NCBI GenBank assembly: GCA_030549335.1
Contig: CM060193.1
Coordinates: 64,519,646-64,583,645 of the forward strand
Length of the DNA: 64,000 bases
DNA from: Pontederia crassipes
Lineage: Eukaryota; Streptophyta; Magnoliopsida; Commelinales; Pontederiaceae
Direction of reading: 5' to 3'
In this document: piece after piece, positions 48,296 to 59,899 of the stretch
How the letters are laid out: every line of letters begins with the position of its first letter
How positions within the stretch are numbered: position 1 is the stretch's first letter
Made by a program: the position numbers and the translations under genes
The notes under the pieces: model-generated
The model's input: the letters and a program-made list of their open reading frames with translations, nothing else
Databases searched by the model: none
Told to the model about the DNA's origin: nothing

Positions 48296-50266
48296 TTGAG
48301 GTTTGTAAAAAATTTTGCTCCAACAAACACCTCTCCCATTATTTTCTCTTTCAAGAAATACATCCAAGTTTTTTTTCAAAAATTTAAGGACAACAAATAT
48401 CAAGGACTACTTTCTATATTAGAAATTTGGAAAAACCCCAAAAAGTAAATATGAATATGATCAATAATGCTTTTGCCTTTATAAGATACAAGACACAATG
48501 TTGAAGAAAAATCTCTTATTAAAAATTTAATGGTCACATTTATACTATCAAACAAAGAACTCTATGATCGAGTTCTCTCTTTAAAATATGATCAAGTCTC
48601 AAATATCATAACTGTGTATCATGTGAACTTGAGATAAGCTTGACAAACAACGATGAGATAATAATGATGGATGATGCATACATATTTATATGTTTTGCAG
48701 ATGACATTTAGGTTAATTTTAATACCTTTTATTTTTTAAATTCTTTTGAACAGAAGATACCCACATTTTAATTTATTTTATTCTTAGGTTCATTTATTTT
48801 GGATGTGCAGAGTGATCAAATTTGTAAATGTGCAAAACAAGACAAGATTGTTACATATGGTCATGTTATATTGGAAGTGGGGTTGGGTTCGTTCAAAAAA
48901 TTAAATTCGAGTTGAATTTTGTTCAAAAATAAAATTTGCACAAAACCCAACCCTAGTAAAAAAAATTTGACCAGGACTAATACAATTAGCCAAATTTGAT
49001 GGACTATGACTTTTCATATGCCTTTTACGCGAATTTATATAGTAGAACCAACTCAAAATCCTAAAAGGTCATCATCCCTATAAATGCTAATGAACAGAGT
49101 TTGGCAACACATGAGGGAACAAGTTTTACCGTGCACCATTGCGAATAAAAGGCATTGACCAATATCTAAGAGTTTGATATTCAATCTTTTTATTATATTA
49201 TTTTCCTCAATTTTAAGCCAAATTATTACTTTTTGCAATAGTTTCATCATTATGGAAAGACCAAACTTGAATCCAAATTTCTCTTAGTTTATTTGATGAT
49301 ATAAATTTTCGTAAACTTTTATATGGTCTCTACTTAATATTCTTATTATAAATGGATAAATTTATGTATTAACTATTAGCAAATCATAGTTAATGCATGA
49401 ATTTGGAGCCCTAGACACATGTGAAATAAGAGAATAAATTCTATTGGGCGTAACTACAAATCAATTCAATAATCAAAGTTTTCAAGGTTTTCGACGTAGT
49501 CTTGGCCAAGGCGTCTTTCGATACTTGGAATTGATTTTAAATTTTTTATCTTTTTATTATATTAGTTTCTTCAATTTTAATGTCAAATCATTAGTTTATG
49601 GAACTTGAATACCAATTTCTTTTAGTTTATTTGATGATTTAGAATTTTGTAAACTTGTGTATGGTCTCTACTTAATGCTCTTATTATAAACAAATAAATT
49701 TATGTGTTAATTATTAGCATATCCATAGTAGTTATGCATGATTTTTTGTATGATAATTGATCGAATGAGCGTCAAATTTATTAACCTAGAACACATACCA
49801 CATTTGATCAACCCTAGCCAAGTTTCAAATTCAACTAATGTCACATCTTACTGACCTAAGTGGAGTTATCTATAAGCAAGTTTGCAGGACTAAATCCAGT
49901 CCAAGTCACACCTAACCTGGGTCGGGTCCTGCCACACCCGAGTTTTGGTAAGTTTATTTGATGTCATCAATTATAAATGATTAGTTATTTTAGTAACTAA
50001 TATATATGTTTTCATTTGAAAATTTTACAATTAAGACAAATCGAAGTTGACTTATTTAATTTCTTTGATTTATTATTAGTTTAGTTTAGGGCTACTAAGC
50101 TATCTTAACAAAAACCTATACTCTTGACAATATTTTCATCACTTAAATTCTAAACAAGATTTTATTTTTCTATTAAGAGATAAAGTGAGATCAAAAGGTC
50201 TAAAATCTAATTTTCTCTCTCATTACTAAAAGACTCTAATATTTGATATTGAGGTCATCATCATTT
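48296..50266. other. Spacer with a dispersed direct duplication
   Basis: 49187-49405 and 49545-49745 are diverged direct copies (shared TTAGTTTATTTGATGAT, TATGGTCTCTACTTAAT, ATAAATTTATGT). No gene is recognised. Confidence 0.5.
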
Positions 50267-50275
50267 TATTTTATT

Positions 50276-50664
50276 GGGTTATTTTCATAAAGCCACTTCT
50301 AGACTATTATGATTGTTCACATCTATTCTCAAACTACGAACTTATTTTTTTTAATCCCTAAATTATCGTGTTTTTCTAATTTGATCATTCCATCGACTTC
50401 TATCAACGTTTTCATTATCTTCGATTTTTCCTATTTATGAAAAGTGAAAAATATTCTCAAAGTTACAGAGGTCGAAATCGGAGGGGTATTTTTTACTTTT
50501 CAAAAATGAAAAAAATAAAAAATAATGAGAAAGTTGACATAAGTTTACAGAATGATCAAATAAAAAAATTGTGATAGTTTAGGTATCCAAAAAAAATAAG
50601 TTTATAGTTTGAGGTTAGATGTGAAAAATCGTGATAGTTTAGGGGTGGTTTATGAAAATAGCCC
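50276..50664. mobile_element. Mutator-type foldback MITE with perfect 9-bp TSD
   Basis: Both ends start GGGTTATTTTCATAAAGCCA or (right, reverse complement) GGGCTATTTTCATAAACCAC, and the inverted similarity continues for more than 100 bp (CTCAAACTA, AACTTATTTTTTTT, TTTGATCATTC). TATTTTATT flanks both sides exactly (50267-50275 and 50665-50673). Nine-bp duplications and long TIRs are the Mutator-like signature. No coding frame is present. Confidence 0.9.
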
Positions 50665-50699
50665 TATTTTATTTCAATTCAAAATGTTATCTTTTTTCC

Positions 50700-51540
50700 A
50701 ATTAGTTGAGGATATAATGGGTATCCTCCCCATTTCAAAGGGGGAAAATCATCTTCACCCATGCGCACCCGTTGATCATGGATCCAATGGCCATAGCAAG
50801 AAGGCACAGTTAAGGATACATTTTGCGCAGTTTGGTTTTAAAAAAAGAATCGGAGAGGACAAACAATAGTTTGATTGGCTGTCTCTTATTAGATTCTCAC
50901 TTCGATTTGGTTTCAATGTTTATGATTCAAATGAAGCGGACGAGGATGCACGAAGAGGAGGCACCAGCTTCGTTTCTCCATCTCCTTGTCCATTCATGGT
51001 CAGATGCTCCTCCTCTAGTCGTGGTCACAGTGATGACGAGTGGTGTTTCGTGCCCTAGCTTTGCATACTCCCCCTTTGTTTGATCATGGTCAGTGGCGAC
51101 TTGTCCGGTGGTGGTTGCAGAATCTAACTCTTCATCTTGGATCGGCTATGTAATGCCAGCTCGTCTGGCGGCCAGTCCATTCCGATCGTATTGGAAGATC
51201 TTAAAGGGGAAGCTGGCCATCTTTTGAAGAATTCCATTTTGGTCGTTTGTGGTCGGCAACTTGGCTCTGTCATTTCCAACATTCCATAGGAACAAAAATC
51301 AGCAAAAAGCACAAAGAGGTTTTTACTAAACTCGAGCGACTATGATATAAAATGTTCAATTTGTATATAATGTTATGAATCAGTTTTTGCTAAAGCCGAG
51401 AATTGATTTTGCAACTAGGATATTAATCACCTGCTTTTTTGCTAGATATTATTTTAGTTCAAATGTTCAGTTTGGATGTTAGTACGTGACTTAAGATTAG
51501 TTTGGACTTCATATATTTCATTTCAATTTTAATCCTCTTG
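50700..51540. other. Unassigned sequence between MITE and FAR1-like remnant
   Basis: Several short open frames occur (50609-51083), none with recognisable protein features. Given position, part may be 5' sequence of the transposon that carried the FAR1-like remnant. Confidence 0.3.
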
Positions 51541-51574
51541 TATGATTAGAATTGCATGTTGTTGGATAAAGGAT

Positions 51575-52150
51575 ATGAAGATGGAGGCATATGTTATTGG
51601 TGATATTACTGTTGACCAATCAAATAATGATGAAGTGCATGTAGATTATGTAAATTCCTATGAGGTACCGAAATGATACGTTGGCTTTAGCACCAATAAG
51701 GAAACCTACAAATATTATAATGTATATGTCAAATTATTTGGGTTTTTTGTTAGGAAACAAGCTTTGCATAAATTCAAAAGTACATTAAATGTTATTAAAT
51801 GATATTTTGTTTGTTCCAAGGAAGGGCATAAGAGAAAGCAAGGTACTGAAAAGGTGTTTATACAAAGAAGAAAAGTTAGTGATGATTATCATTCCCACTT
51901 ATATGTTGATTTTAGAAAGGATGAAAAGTAGGTTATTAGAAAATTTGTGAAAGAATATAATCATCATTTAACAACTCCCTCGAAGTAAAGTATTTATTCT
52001 CACAAAAAGAAATCAAGGCAACTAAAAGAAACTATAGCGAACTATGTGAATTTGGTATGGAGCCAACCAGAGCACTTAATATGTTCGGTGAACCACTCAT
52101 ATGTTTGGTTACTGAACAAGCTGACATAGTCCAATTAATTGATCAATTGA
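51575..52150 (+). pseudogene. FAR1/FHY3-family (MULE-derived) DNA-binding domain remnant
   Basis: One reading phase from ATG 51575 gives KETYKYYNVYVKLFGFFVRK, then YFVCSKEGHKRKQGTEK, then RRKVSDDYHSHLYVDFRKD, then IRKFVKEYNHHLTTPSK. This is the FAR1 zinc-finger-type DNA-binding domain, with Cys and His-His present. Stops interrupt that same phase near 51676, 51801, 51930 and 51987. A +1 shift follows, after which MEPTRALNMFGEP (52057 on) continues the linker seen in MULE transposases. It is dead. The MULE transposase and zinc-finger SWIM parts are absent. Confidence 0.85.
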
Positions 52151-52250
52151 GTTGTAGAATCAGTTGGCAATTTGATATTTTTTATTTATTTTTTGCATTG
52201 CATCTCATGATGTATGGAAACAATGGATTGTATGTGAAATTCAATGTATG

Positions 52251-54279
52251 ATTTTGATATCTCAACATCTATGTTGAAATTCAATGCATGTGAAACTCAA
52301 TATGACTTTTGAACTCAATGTCTGCTCAATGTATCTTAGCATCTAGATAGTAGAAAAGTTTTGTACATGATAGAGAAGAACTTGGTTGAGGCATCTCTGC
52401 TTCATGGTCGTCGTGATCATCTCATAAACGCCTATCCTCCATCCACGATAGTATGCTAGTCCCCCTTCATTCTTGTGTTCGTCTATCTGCATGTGTGGCG
52501 GATAGATTAATGTGACATACCTTCCATGTTATTACTCTTCCATTTATCAGCAACAATGGATTGTTTGTTTCTCCATTCCCACAAATTTTATCTTAAAATA
52601 GTTACTGTTTACATTTATTTATAGTAATTCCTGCTTATCAATCTTTAACACTAACTAATCACCATTGCCACTCATTTGATAATAATAAACCAACTACTGG
52701 CAACTAGATAATAAACCAACCAGATAAGAAAGTTGCAAGATAATATAGATCATTTGAGATAGGTTGATTTTCTCTTCCGCTTTTTCTATGTTAAAGCAAC
52801 TACTGCCGTGATGATGAATATTAATATGTTGTGAAATTATGTCCTTTATTACCTACCATACCACACATCAAAGTAATAAACCATTACATCTAATCAGATC
52901 AACTTAACATATATAGCTAGAAGAACAATAATTAAACAAACAAATTTACAAATGAAGTTCATTCCATCATATTAATTCTAACTTAATCTTCATCTAAATT
53001 TGCAACCTCCATCTTATCATTTTTTTCTAAAAATCCATTGATAACTTGTGTAGATCTCGATTCAAATGATGAATTTAATCATCTAAAATATGTGCAAGCT
53101 CCATGTTCCTGCAAGATAAATCATAAAAGACAACATTAGAATCAAAAGAAATCGTAAAAAATGTTTTAAAATAAAAGTTATTTCAAACTCACTCCATAAA
53201 AAGGGCAGTCCTAAAATCTACGTCCAAAATTATGTTCGGTCCAAGATGTCTTTTTTATCGCTTCTTATTGGCAATAACATTTAGGTCACGTCATAGCACT
53301 ATCTATACACAAGAAATGTGCAACCGAAGTAAAGCAACTCGATCTGCAATAGGATCGCAAAGCAACTAGGACCATCTGGTCGGGTAATTTATACCATCTA
53401 GAGATGCATGCATCCAACATAAAATGATTCAACAAGCAAACATCTAGCATCTAGCATGAAATCCTACTTCTAATGGTTCTTATAGTGGAACATTCAGAAA
53501 AAAAAAATCCTACTTCTAATGGTTCTAATAATCTTCAATTAGCATTCGAACCCTTCAACTTACTCCAGATGAAATACATAAAACTAAATTTCTCAGCTAA
53601 TTAACATACATTCAGCAGAGTGCTAGTTAAAACTAGAAATTGTGATACAATAACTTTAGTTTGACATATAAATATGGATACGGATAAACTAAGAAATACG
53701 GATAAAAGCTACCAAGATGACCTCTAAAAAAAGCTAAACTAAGAAATACGGATAAAAGCTACCAAGATTACCTCTAAAAAAAGCTACCAAAATCATATCA
53801 GCAATGCCCATGTTTGAGGTTTATTCAAGTCATGCACAGATCTAGGCAGAGATACAACTATCACAATATTAGTACCGTTTAAATTATTCTAAAGAAATAT
53901 ATAGAGCTCCAAAATGTGAAAGGAAATACAAATTACAGAAGTCTATCATATTTTTTTGAGGGGGCAAATGATGACTATTCAAGATGGAGACATTAGGCGG
54001 CGGCTAACGAAAGATTTAGGGAAAAACCTAGGTTAAGAATAAAAAAAATTGAGCATCATATAAGAATCGAAGAAAAAAAATGTGGGATGAGAGATTTCCA
54101 GTCGCCTCGGGGGAAAAATCATTGATCTAATAGTTAGTTGCCAAACGATGATGATAAGTCGTTGGCTTCACACAACGTGCTTCAGGTGATGATGAGGCGG
54201 TTAGGTAGATACTGTCGGTGATCACAAAACTAGATCACGAATGAAAAAAAATAGGACAAAGAAATGATCATCATACATT
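52251..54279. other. Spacer, no gene recognised
   Basis: AT-rich. There is a 50-bp tandem duplication around 53686-53785 (AAACTAAGAAATACGGATAA twice) and a repeated TCCTACTTCTAATGGTTCT near 53462 and 53508. Nothing else is supported. Confidence 0.5.
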
Positions 54280-54307
54280 GGGGTTGGGGGGTTGGGGGTT
54301 GGGTGGG
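54280..54307 (+). other. G-quadruplex motif
   Basis: Runs of 4, 6, 5, 3 and 3 G are separated by TT, TT, TT and T. This satisfies the standard four-run G-quadruplex pattern with very short loops. Confidence 0.75.
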
Positions 54308-54441
54308 TGTCATTGATTAAATTGTATGCTGTCGGACGACGTGCGAAAGGGTTCTAGGCGAAGCTTCCTGCACATGACGAGGAAGCGACTCCAAGTACAA
54401 CAGCCTCCACATGACAACGAGAGCTTGATGTGCAGCCTCGA

Positions 54442-56460
54442 TGTAACGCCACCAAATCGCACCCCGTTATGTGGTAAAATACGCTTTGAAGACGCTACGG
54501 GTCATCCTTATGTGTACATCATATTGACCAAAAAGAAGACTTTGACTGATCAACTCGACATCGATAAAAGCGGAAGACTAATCATCATTTAATAATAAAA
54601 GAGTATGACATCATAATATGCGGAAGACTGATAAAGAACTTCATGTGAGTCCAAATGAAAGCTAGTACGTCAAACTAAAGGACTCAAGATACCCATGTGC
54701 AATCACCTACGAGCTCGATCTGTCTCCATTGGTCACCTTCATTATTAAGATCTGGTCCTTCATTTAAGAACATGTAGGGAAGAAACCTCCCAATGAATTT
54801 TGCAACTCAGTATGGAAGTAAGATAAATATCATCATAATTTCATGATACTAGACATGAATCATAAGAATAACATCATCATATAGATAGAAAATAAACATC
54901 ATCATCATATAGAAAGAAAATGAGCACCATCATTATTTGAATAAAAAGAATTCTTGTAACGTATCATATGAATAGGAGATCATTGAGATCATAAGAAATT
55001 TCATAGATCATGTCATCTTCTTGAGATCATAAGATCAAGGATCAGGATAGATCATGATAAATCATCATAAAGAGGCAAAAGTCGATCATCATCATAATAA
55101 GAATCGTGAGGAATCATCGTATGAACATGGATAATTATGAAATGAATCAACTTTATTGGATTATATTAATAATTGATCAAGAGATCATGAAAAGATCATC
55201 ATAAAAGTGACAAGAGTCACTAATCATCATAAAGATATTTTATTATTAATATGCTTCATCTTCTTTATCATCTTTGACTTATAGTGAAGTATATTTCAAC
55301 CCACAGAGAGGCATGCCTCAACCCGTCCATCATCATCATCATAACTGACAGAGCCATCACATAACTGATCATAGTTAGCTCATAACTGACCGTAGTCAGC
55401 CCATAACCTGGTCATCACAAATCCATCATAAAAAGAGCTCTCCATTTAACAGTTTTCATCTTTTATCTTGCAGCTTTTAATTTATCTTTATTATGACATA
55501 AGGATTATAATTAAGAATTTGGTCATCATAAGATAGGATCAAGGCATCAAATTGATCAGCGATCCTAATCATCATCATCATCATTTATAAGACTTAATCA
55601 GTGCTACAAGATACGATCATGGAGAGAAATAAGATGTACATAAACATCTTAATCATCATCATAAATAGATCAATTTTTTATGGATATGAATTGGTGTCAT
55701 CACCGATATGATTGGATCTAAATTAAGTCATCATAAATAGATCATAAGGTCATGAATCATGTTGGACATCATTATTAATAAATGCATAAATAACATAATC
55801 ATCATCATGACTTAGATCAGGATTAAGTACATAAATCAGGAGCATTAATAGCATAATTATCATCATCAATAAGATATGAATTGAGTACGTAATCAGGGAA
55901 CAAAGGATTATAAAAATCAATTTAATCTCTTCGGAACTCGAGCCGAGTGGGGGTAAAATCTGGGCCGAGTTCGTAAGGGCATCATCGGAGGAAATTAAGA
56001 CATGGCCCGGGCCGGGTGTAGGTCATACCCGGGATGGGTTCATACTTAGTAGCTCGGTCGGTCGATACGATGAATCGATCGACAGAAGTCACGGCCGAGC
56101 GTGGCTTCGTCGTGGAACTGTCCGGGCCGAGTCATCATCAACTCGAGCTGGGTTCTTCTTCATTGCATAGCTTGGCGCTCGCGACAATGGCGGACTCGAT
56201 CGAGTTCCATCGAACTCGGTCCGAGTATGGACCTGCCCGGGCCGGGTCAGGGTGAACTTGGGCCGGGTTCCTCTGACGCAGGAACTGCGCAGTCCGTAGT
56301 TCGTGTTCCGTTCGACTTTTCCGATGATGGCCGACACCAATCATCATCATAAATCATTATACTACGATTAGGCATCAAATAGGACATGCTTCAAGTTTAA
56401 AATCATGATGCTAAGAAGAATCTACCCTAATTTCATACCTTATTAGTTTCTGTCCAGAAA
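54442..56460 (+). mobile_element. LTR-like sequence rich in ATCATCAT, with GGCCGGGT-rich core
   Basis: TGTAACGCCACCAAATCGC at 54442 resembles the start of a plant gypsy LTR. 54800-55900 is dense in CATCATA/GATCATA motifs. 55930-56335 is GC-rich, with repeated CCGGGCCGGGT and GGGCCGAGT at about 55968, 56005, 56120, 56238 and 56262. Inverted repeat TTAGTTTCTG-TC-CAGAAACTAA lies at 56443-56464. No coding region or right LTR end is identified. Confidence 0.3.
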
Positions 56461-56464
56461 CTAA

Positions 56465-59320
56465 TCTACAATCTTCTTCTTCTTATTCCTCCTCTCGGTT
56501 CAGACGAGCGTGATAGTGATAACTTGCTAATTTTTGGGTCAAAAGTCAACTTTTTCAATTTTTGATTCTAACTCCCTAACTCACTCTCTATTGCAGTACA
56601 CAGGTCAATTGTAGTAACCCTAAATATCGTATCCACAGTGATTTGAAGTTCTAGACGACCTAAAAATAATTTAGACTAATCCTATTTAAAGTGGTAAAAA
56701 TAGATTTTTAAAGGGTGGTGAAAACAGATTTTTTTTAGGAAAGCAAAATGAAAACTATTTTGAGGTTTCTGAAAAGTTAACTAAACTGAGTTATAAATGC
56801 TAATCTAGAGGCTAAAAGGGTTTATCTATCAATGAGGAAGGTCCTCCTAGGAATTGAGGTTCATCTAACTTAATTATGGATGGAAATGGACAAATTATCA
56901 TTTTTTAGTCAAATCTAATTCAACCTTCAATATGTCTATTTTCAAAGCTCAATTAGACCAGATCTAAACAATATATTGTCATACAATTGTTAGCCAAGTT
57001 GAATTAGAAGAGGATCCCCACTAAAAATCAAGTTATCATTATGTTCAATCAAAGTCACTTTGCTGATTTTTTGGCAATTCAATAAAATCTGAAATGATAA
57101 CTTCTAAATTGCACTTTGAAAATGAAGGGAATGCTTCAATCAATTAAACAGGGATGAAATCAATCCAATATTAATGCTAATGCTACTTGGTTTATCTCTA
57201 AACTACAAGAGGATTTAAAATCAGCCTCTCAGCTGCTAATTCAAATGAAATCCACGTTTCCATTAATGGATTGGATGGAAATCAGCAATCAATTACATAT
57301 GAAACTCAGCACATGCAATTGCTTCTTGATTCATCTCTGAACAGTAAAAAAACCTTAAGTACACCTCTCAGTGATTAAGTAAAATCAGGGGCTTAACAAT
57401 AACAAGGCAGATTCCATAAATTTCAGGAAATCAGCAATGGAAATTCAGAAATCAGCATTAAAATCAGCAACAATTCAAGGATTAAAACCTTAGAAATATC
57501 ATTGTCTCTTGATTCATTTCTGAACAAGAATGAAACTATAAAGCAACATCTCAGTTGTTAATTCAATTAGGGCTCAACAATGAAAAGAATCAGATTTAAT
57601 GAAATCAGAAATGGAAAACAGATTTCAGAAATGAATGAATCAGATTTCTAATTGGGGATTGAACCTAGAAACTTGCCATTGGCCCTTGATTCATTTCTGA
57701 ACAAGGGGTAGATCAAAGGACAACCTCTCAGTTGTAAATATAAATAAGACCTCACAATATCAAGATTAGGAACAATCAAAACATATTTCAGAAACAAAAA
57801 TCAGAAATCAGAACTTCAGGAATTTAGAAATCAAGATTTGTCCTTAATCCATCCATAACTAATCTAGACTACTACCCTATTCTAGGAGACATGGAGTTTA
57901 GCTCTTCATAATTATAAAGTTAGATATAAAATAGAGTGAAGAACAGAGGCTAATCATCCTGATTTTGAAGGCTGTTCTACAGAAATCAGCTTCTTCTCCA
58001 CTCCACTCCATTTCAGCTTCTTGTCCAGCAACCCTCCAAAATGGAGGCCCCCCTTAATTCCAGGACTTCTTCAGCTTATATATGATTTCCTTCCACCCTT
58101 AGATCAGCATCAAATTATTCCATAGCCCCTGATGTGAGCCACCTGTCCAATGGTCCAGGAATTCCAGCTGTTGCAGTAGCTTTTGGACAACAAAAGCAAG
58201 TGGTCCCCTCCTTGCTTTTCTCCTTTGTGCAGCCTTGTTATACCTGCTAGAAGATCCAAAACAGCCAGCATCATAGTTCTCAAATAAAATTTAAATAAAT
58301 AAGGATTAGGACAGCAAGTAAAATCAGCTCGATAATCAAATGAGGTTTTGTATTGTGCAGAATTGAAAACCAAAGTTAAAAATGATAACATATCAAATCC
58401 GAAATGATAATTTTGCATATATCATGGAAAATGTTCAAATACAAGTGGTTCAAGGCATTAGAGGCATCAAATGAATTAGGGTGGCAAGTGAGTGAAGTCA
58501 GAAATCAAATATGAATAAGATTTCACAGGAATGATAACTTGGGTGCCAAAACGATAACTTGATTGCCTTAAAAATGATAACTTGTCGTAACTTTGGTTGT
58601 GGTTATGCAAATGTGATCAAATTTGAACAGCAATAAGTTAAGTCAATGTTTTAGTGATTGCTTAATGCCTTTGTGCAGAATTGACAGCTTTGCGTGTCGA
58701 AATGAAAATTTTGCCCTTTAACGATAACTTGGCATTGGAAAAATGATAACTTGTTCAAATGGACATAAAATTTTGCACAAGTTGAGATATGACCATCCAA
58801 ATTTGATTCATTAATGATAATAATAGATTTAGAGCAAGAAAATCATTGAAAATCAGTTCACTCAAAATAATGATAACTTGACATATAGGAGTGATAACTT
58901 GTCCTAAAAATGATAACTTGACATAGAATTGAAATATTTATGAATTTTGACATTTCAGAACCTCTATGCACATGAAATTAAGTATAAAATGATGAATATC
59001 AACTAGTTATCACAATCCATGCATTCCAAACATAATTGACCAAAAGTTAGGCAATTAAGGGATTTGATATGAGTGAAATACATCCAAAATGAGATAAAAA
59101 ACTATATTGATCAGCTAGTGATCAGTGCGTCAAGCGGCGTCCATCCCCCTCCGACGAGTCTCTTTTGACGATGGCAGATCAGGGACGAAATAACGAAGGG
59201 GCGCACAAAATAAAAAAGAAAAAAACTAGGGCCGGCTTATGAGAACAAAGGGGCTGATTTATTGGCTTGACTTCATATTTATAAGGGAGGAATTTAAGAA
59301 CAATTGGGACTTCATGGTAT
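56465..59320. repeat. Retroelement-like region with GATAACTTG motif cluster and 180-bp repeats
   Basis: 57130-57860 holds tandem units of about 180 bp marked by TTGATTCATTTCTGAACA at about 57328, 57509 and 57687, each followed by CCTCTCAGTTGT or a close variant. 58531-58920 has eight RYGATAACTTG motifs, and one more lies at about 56516. No coding sequence is seen. It ends abruptly where the duplicated segment begins at about 59322. Confidence 0.55.
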
Positions 59321-59899
59321 TTATGGCATTACGCATTTATGGAAGACGTTCTCTTATTTGAGGATTCATCATAATTATTTTCTCCCTTTTTTATTTGTAT
59401 TTATAGTTTTCTCTCTCAATCTCTCTTTTTGTTTTTCGAACTTCTCACCTAGCAAAGTTTAATTAGTATCATTTTATTTTCTTCATTATTTATTACAAAC
59501 TCATTACTTTAGAGTGGGAATATGGAAAGATGAACAAATTTATTTCAATAAGAAACACTTTGAATTCTCTGTTTTTTATTAAACAAACGAGTTACCTAAA
59601 TCATCTTGAAATGCCATCATTAATTTCTAATTGATCGGCATAAATGCCATTATGCGAGGAAGGTATTGGCTTCTCTCTAATATGAAAATATAACATCCAT
59701 TAAGAAGAATCAAACAAGCAACGTAGATTATAGATGGAGAGGTGTGTAGATAGCCATCAAGGGCTCGAATGATATATAAGATAACGATATAAGTTGCAAA
59801 ATATAGTCTTTTAATTCTTCTGAAACTTCAATGCATTTAGTTTCAGCATCATAACTATAGATGATCACCGGTTTTAGATGGTGTTTTCTTTTAGATATC

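Noticed and set aside
54326-54592. 88-residue open frame
   Set aside because: It runs across a likely LTR start (TGTAACGCC at 54442) and resembles no known protein.
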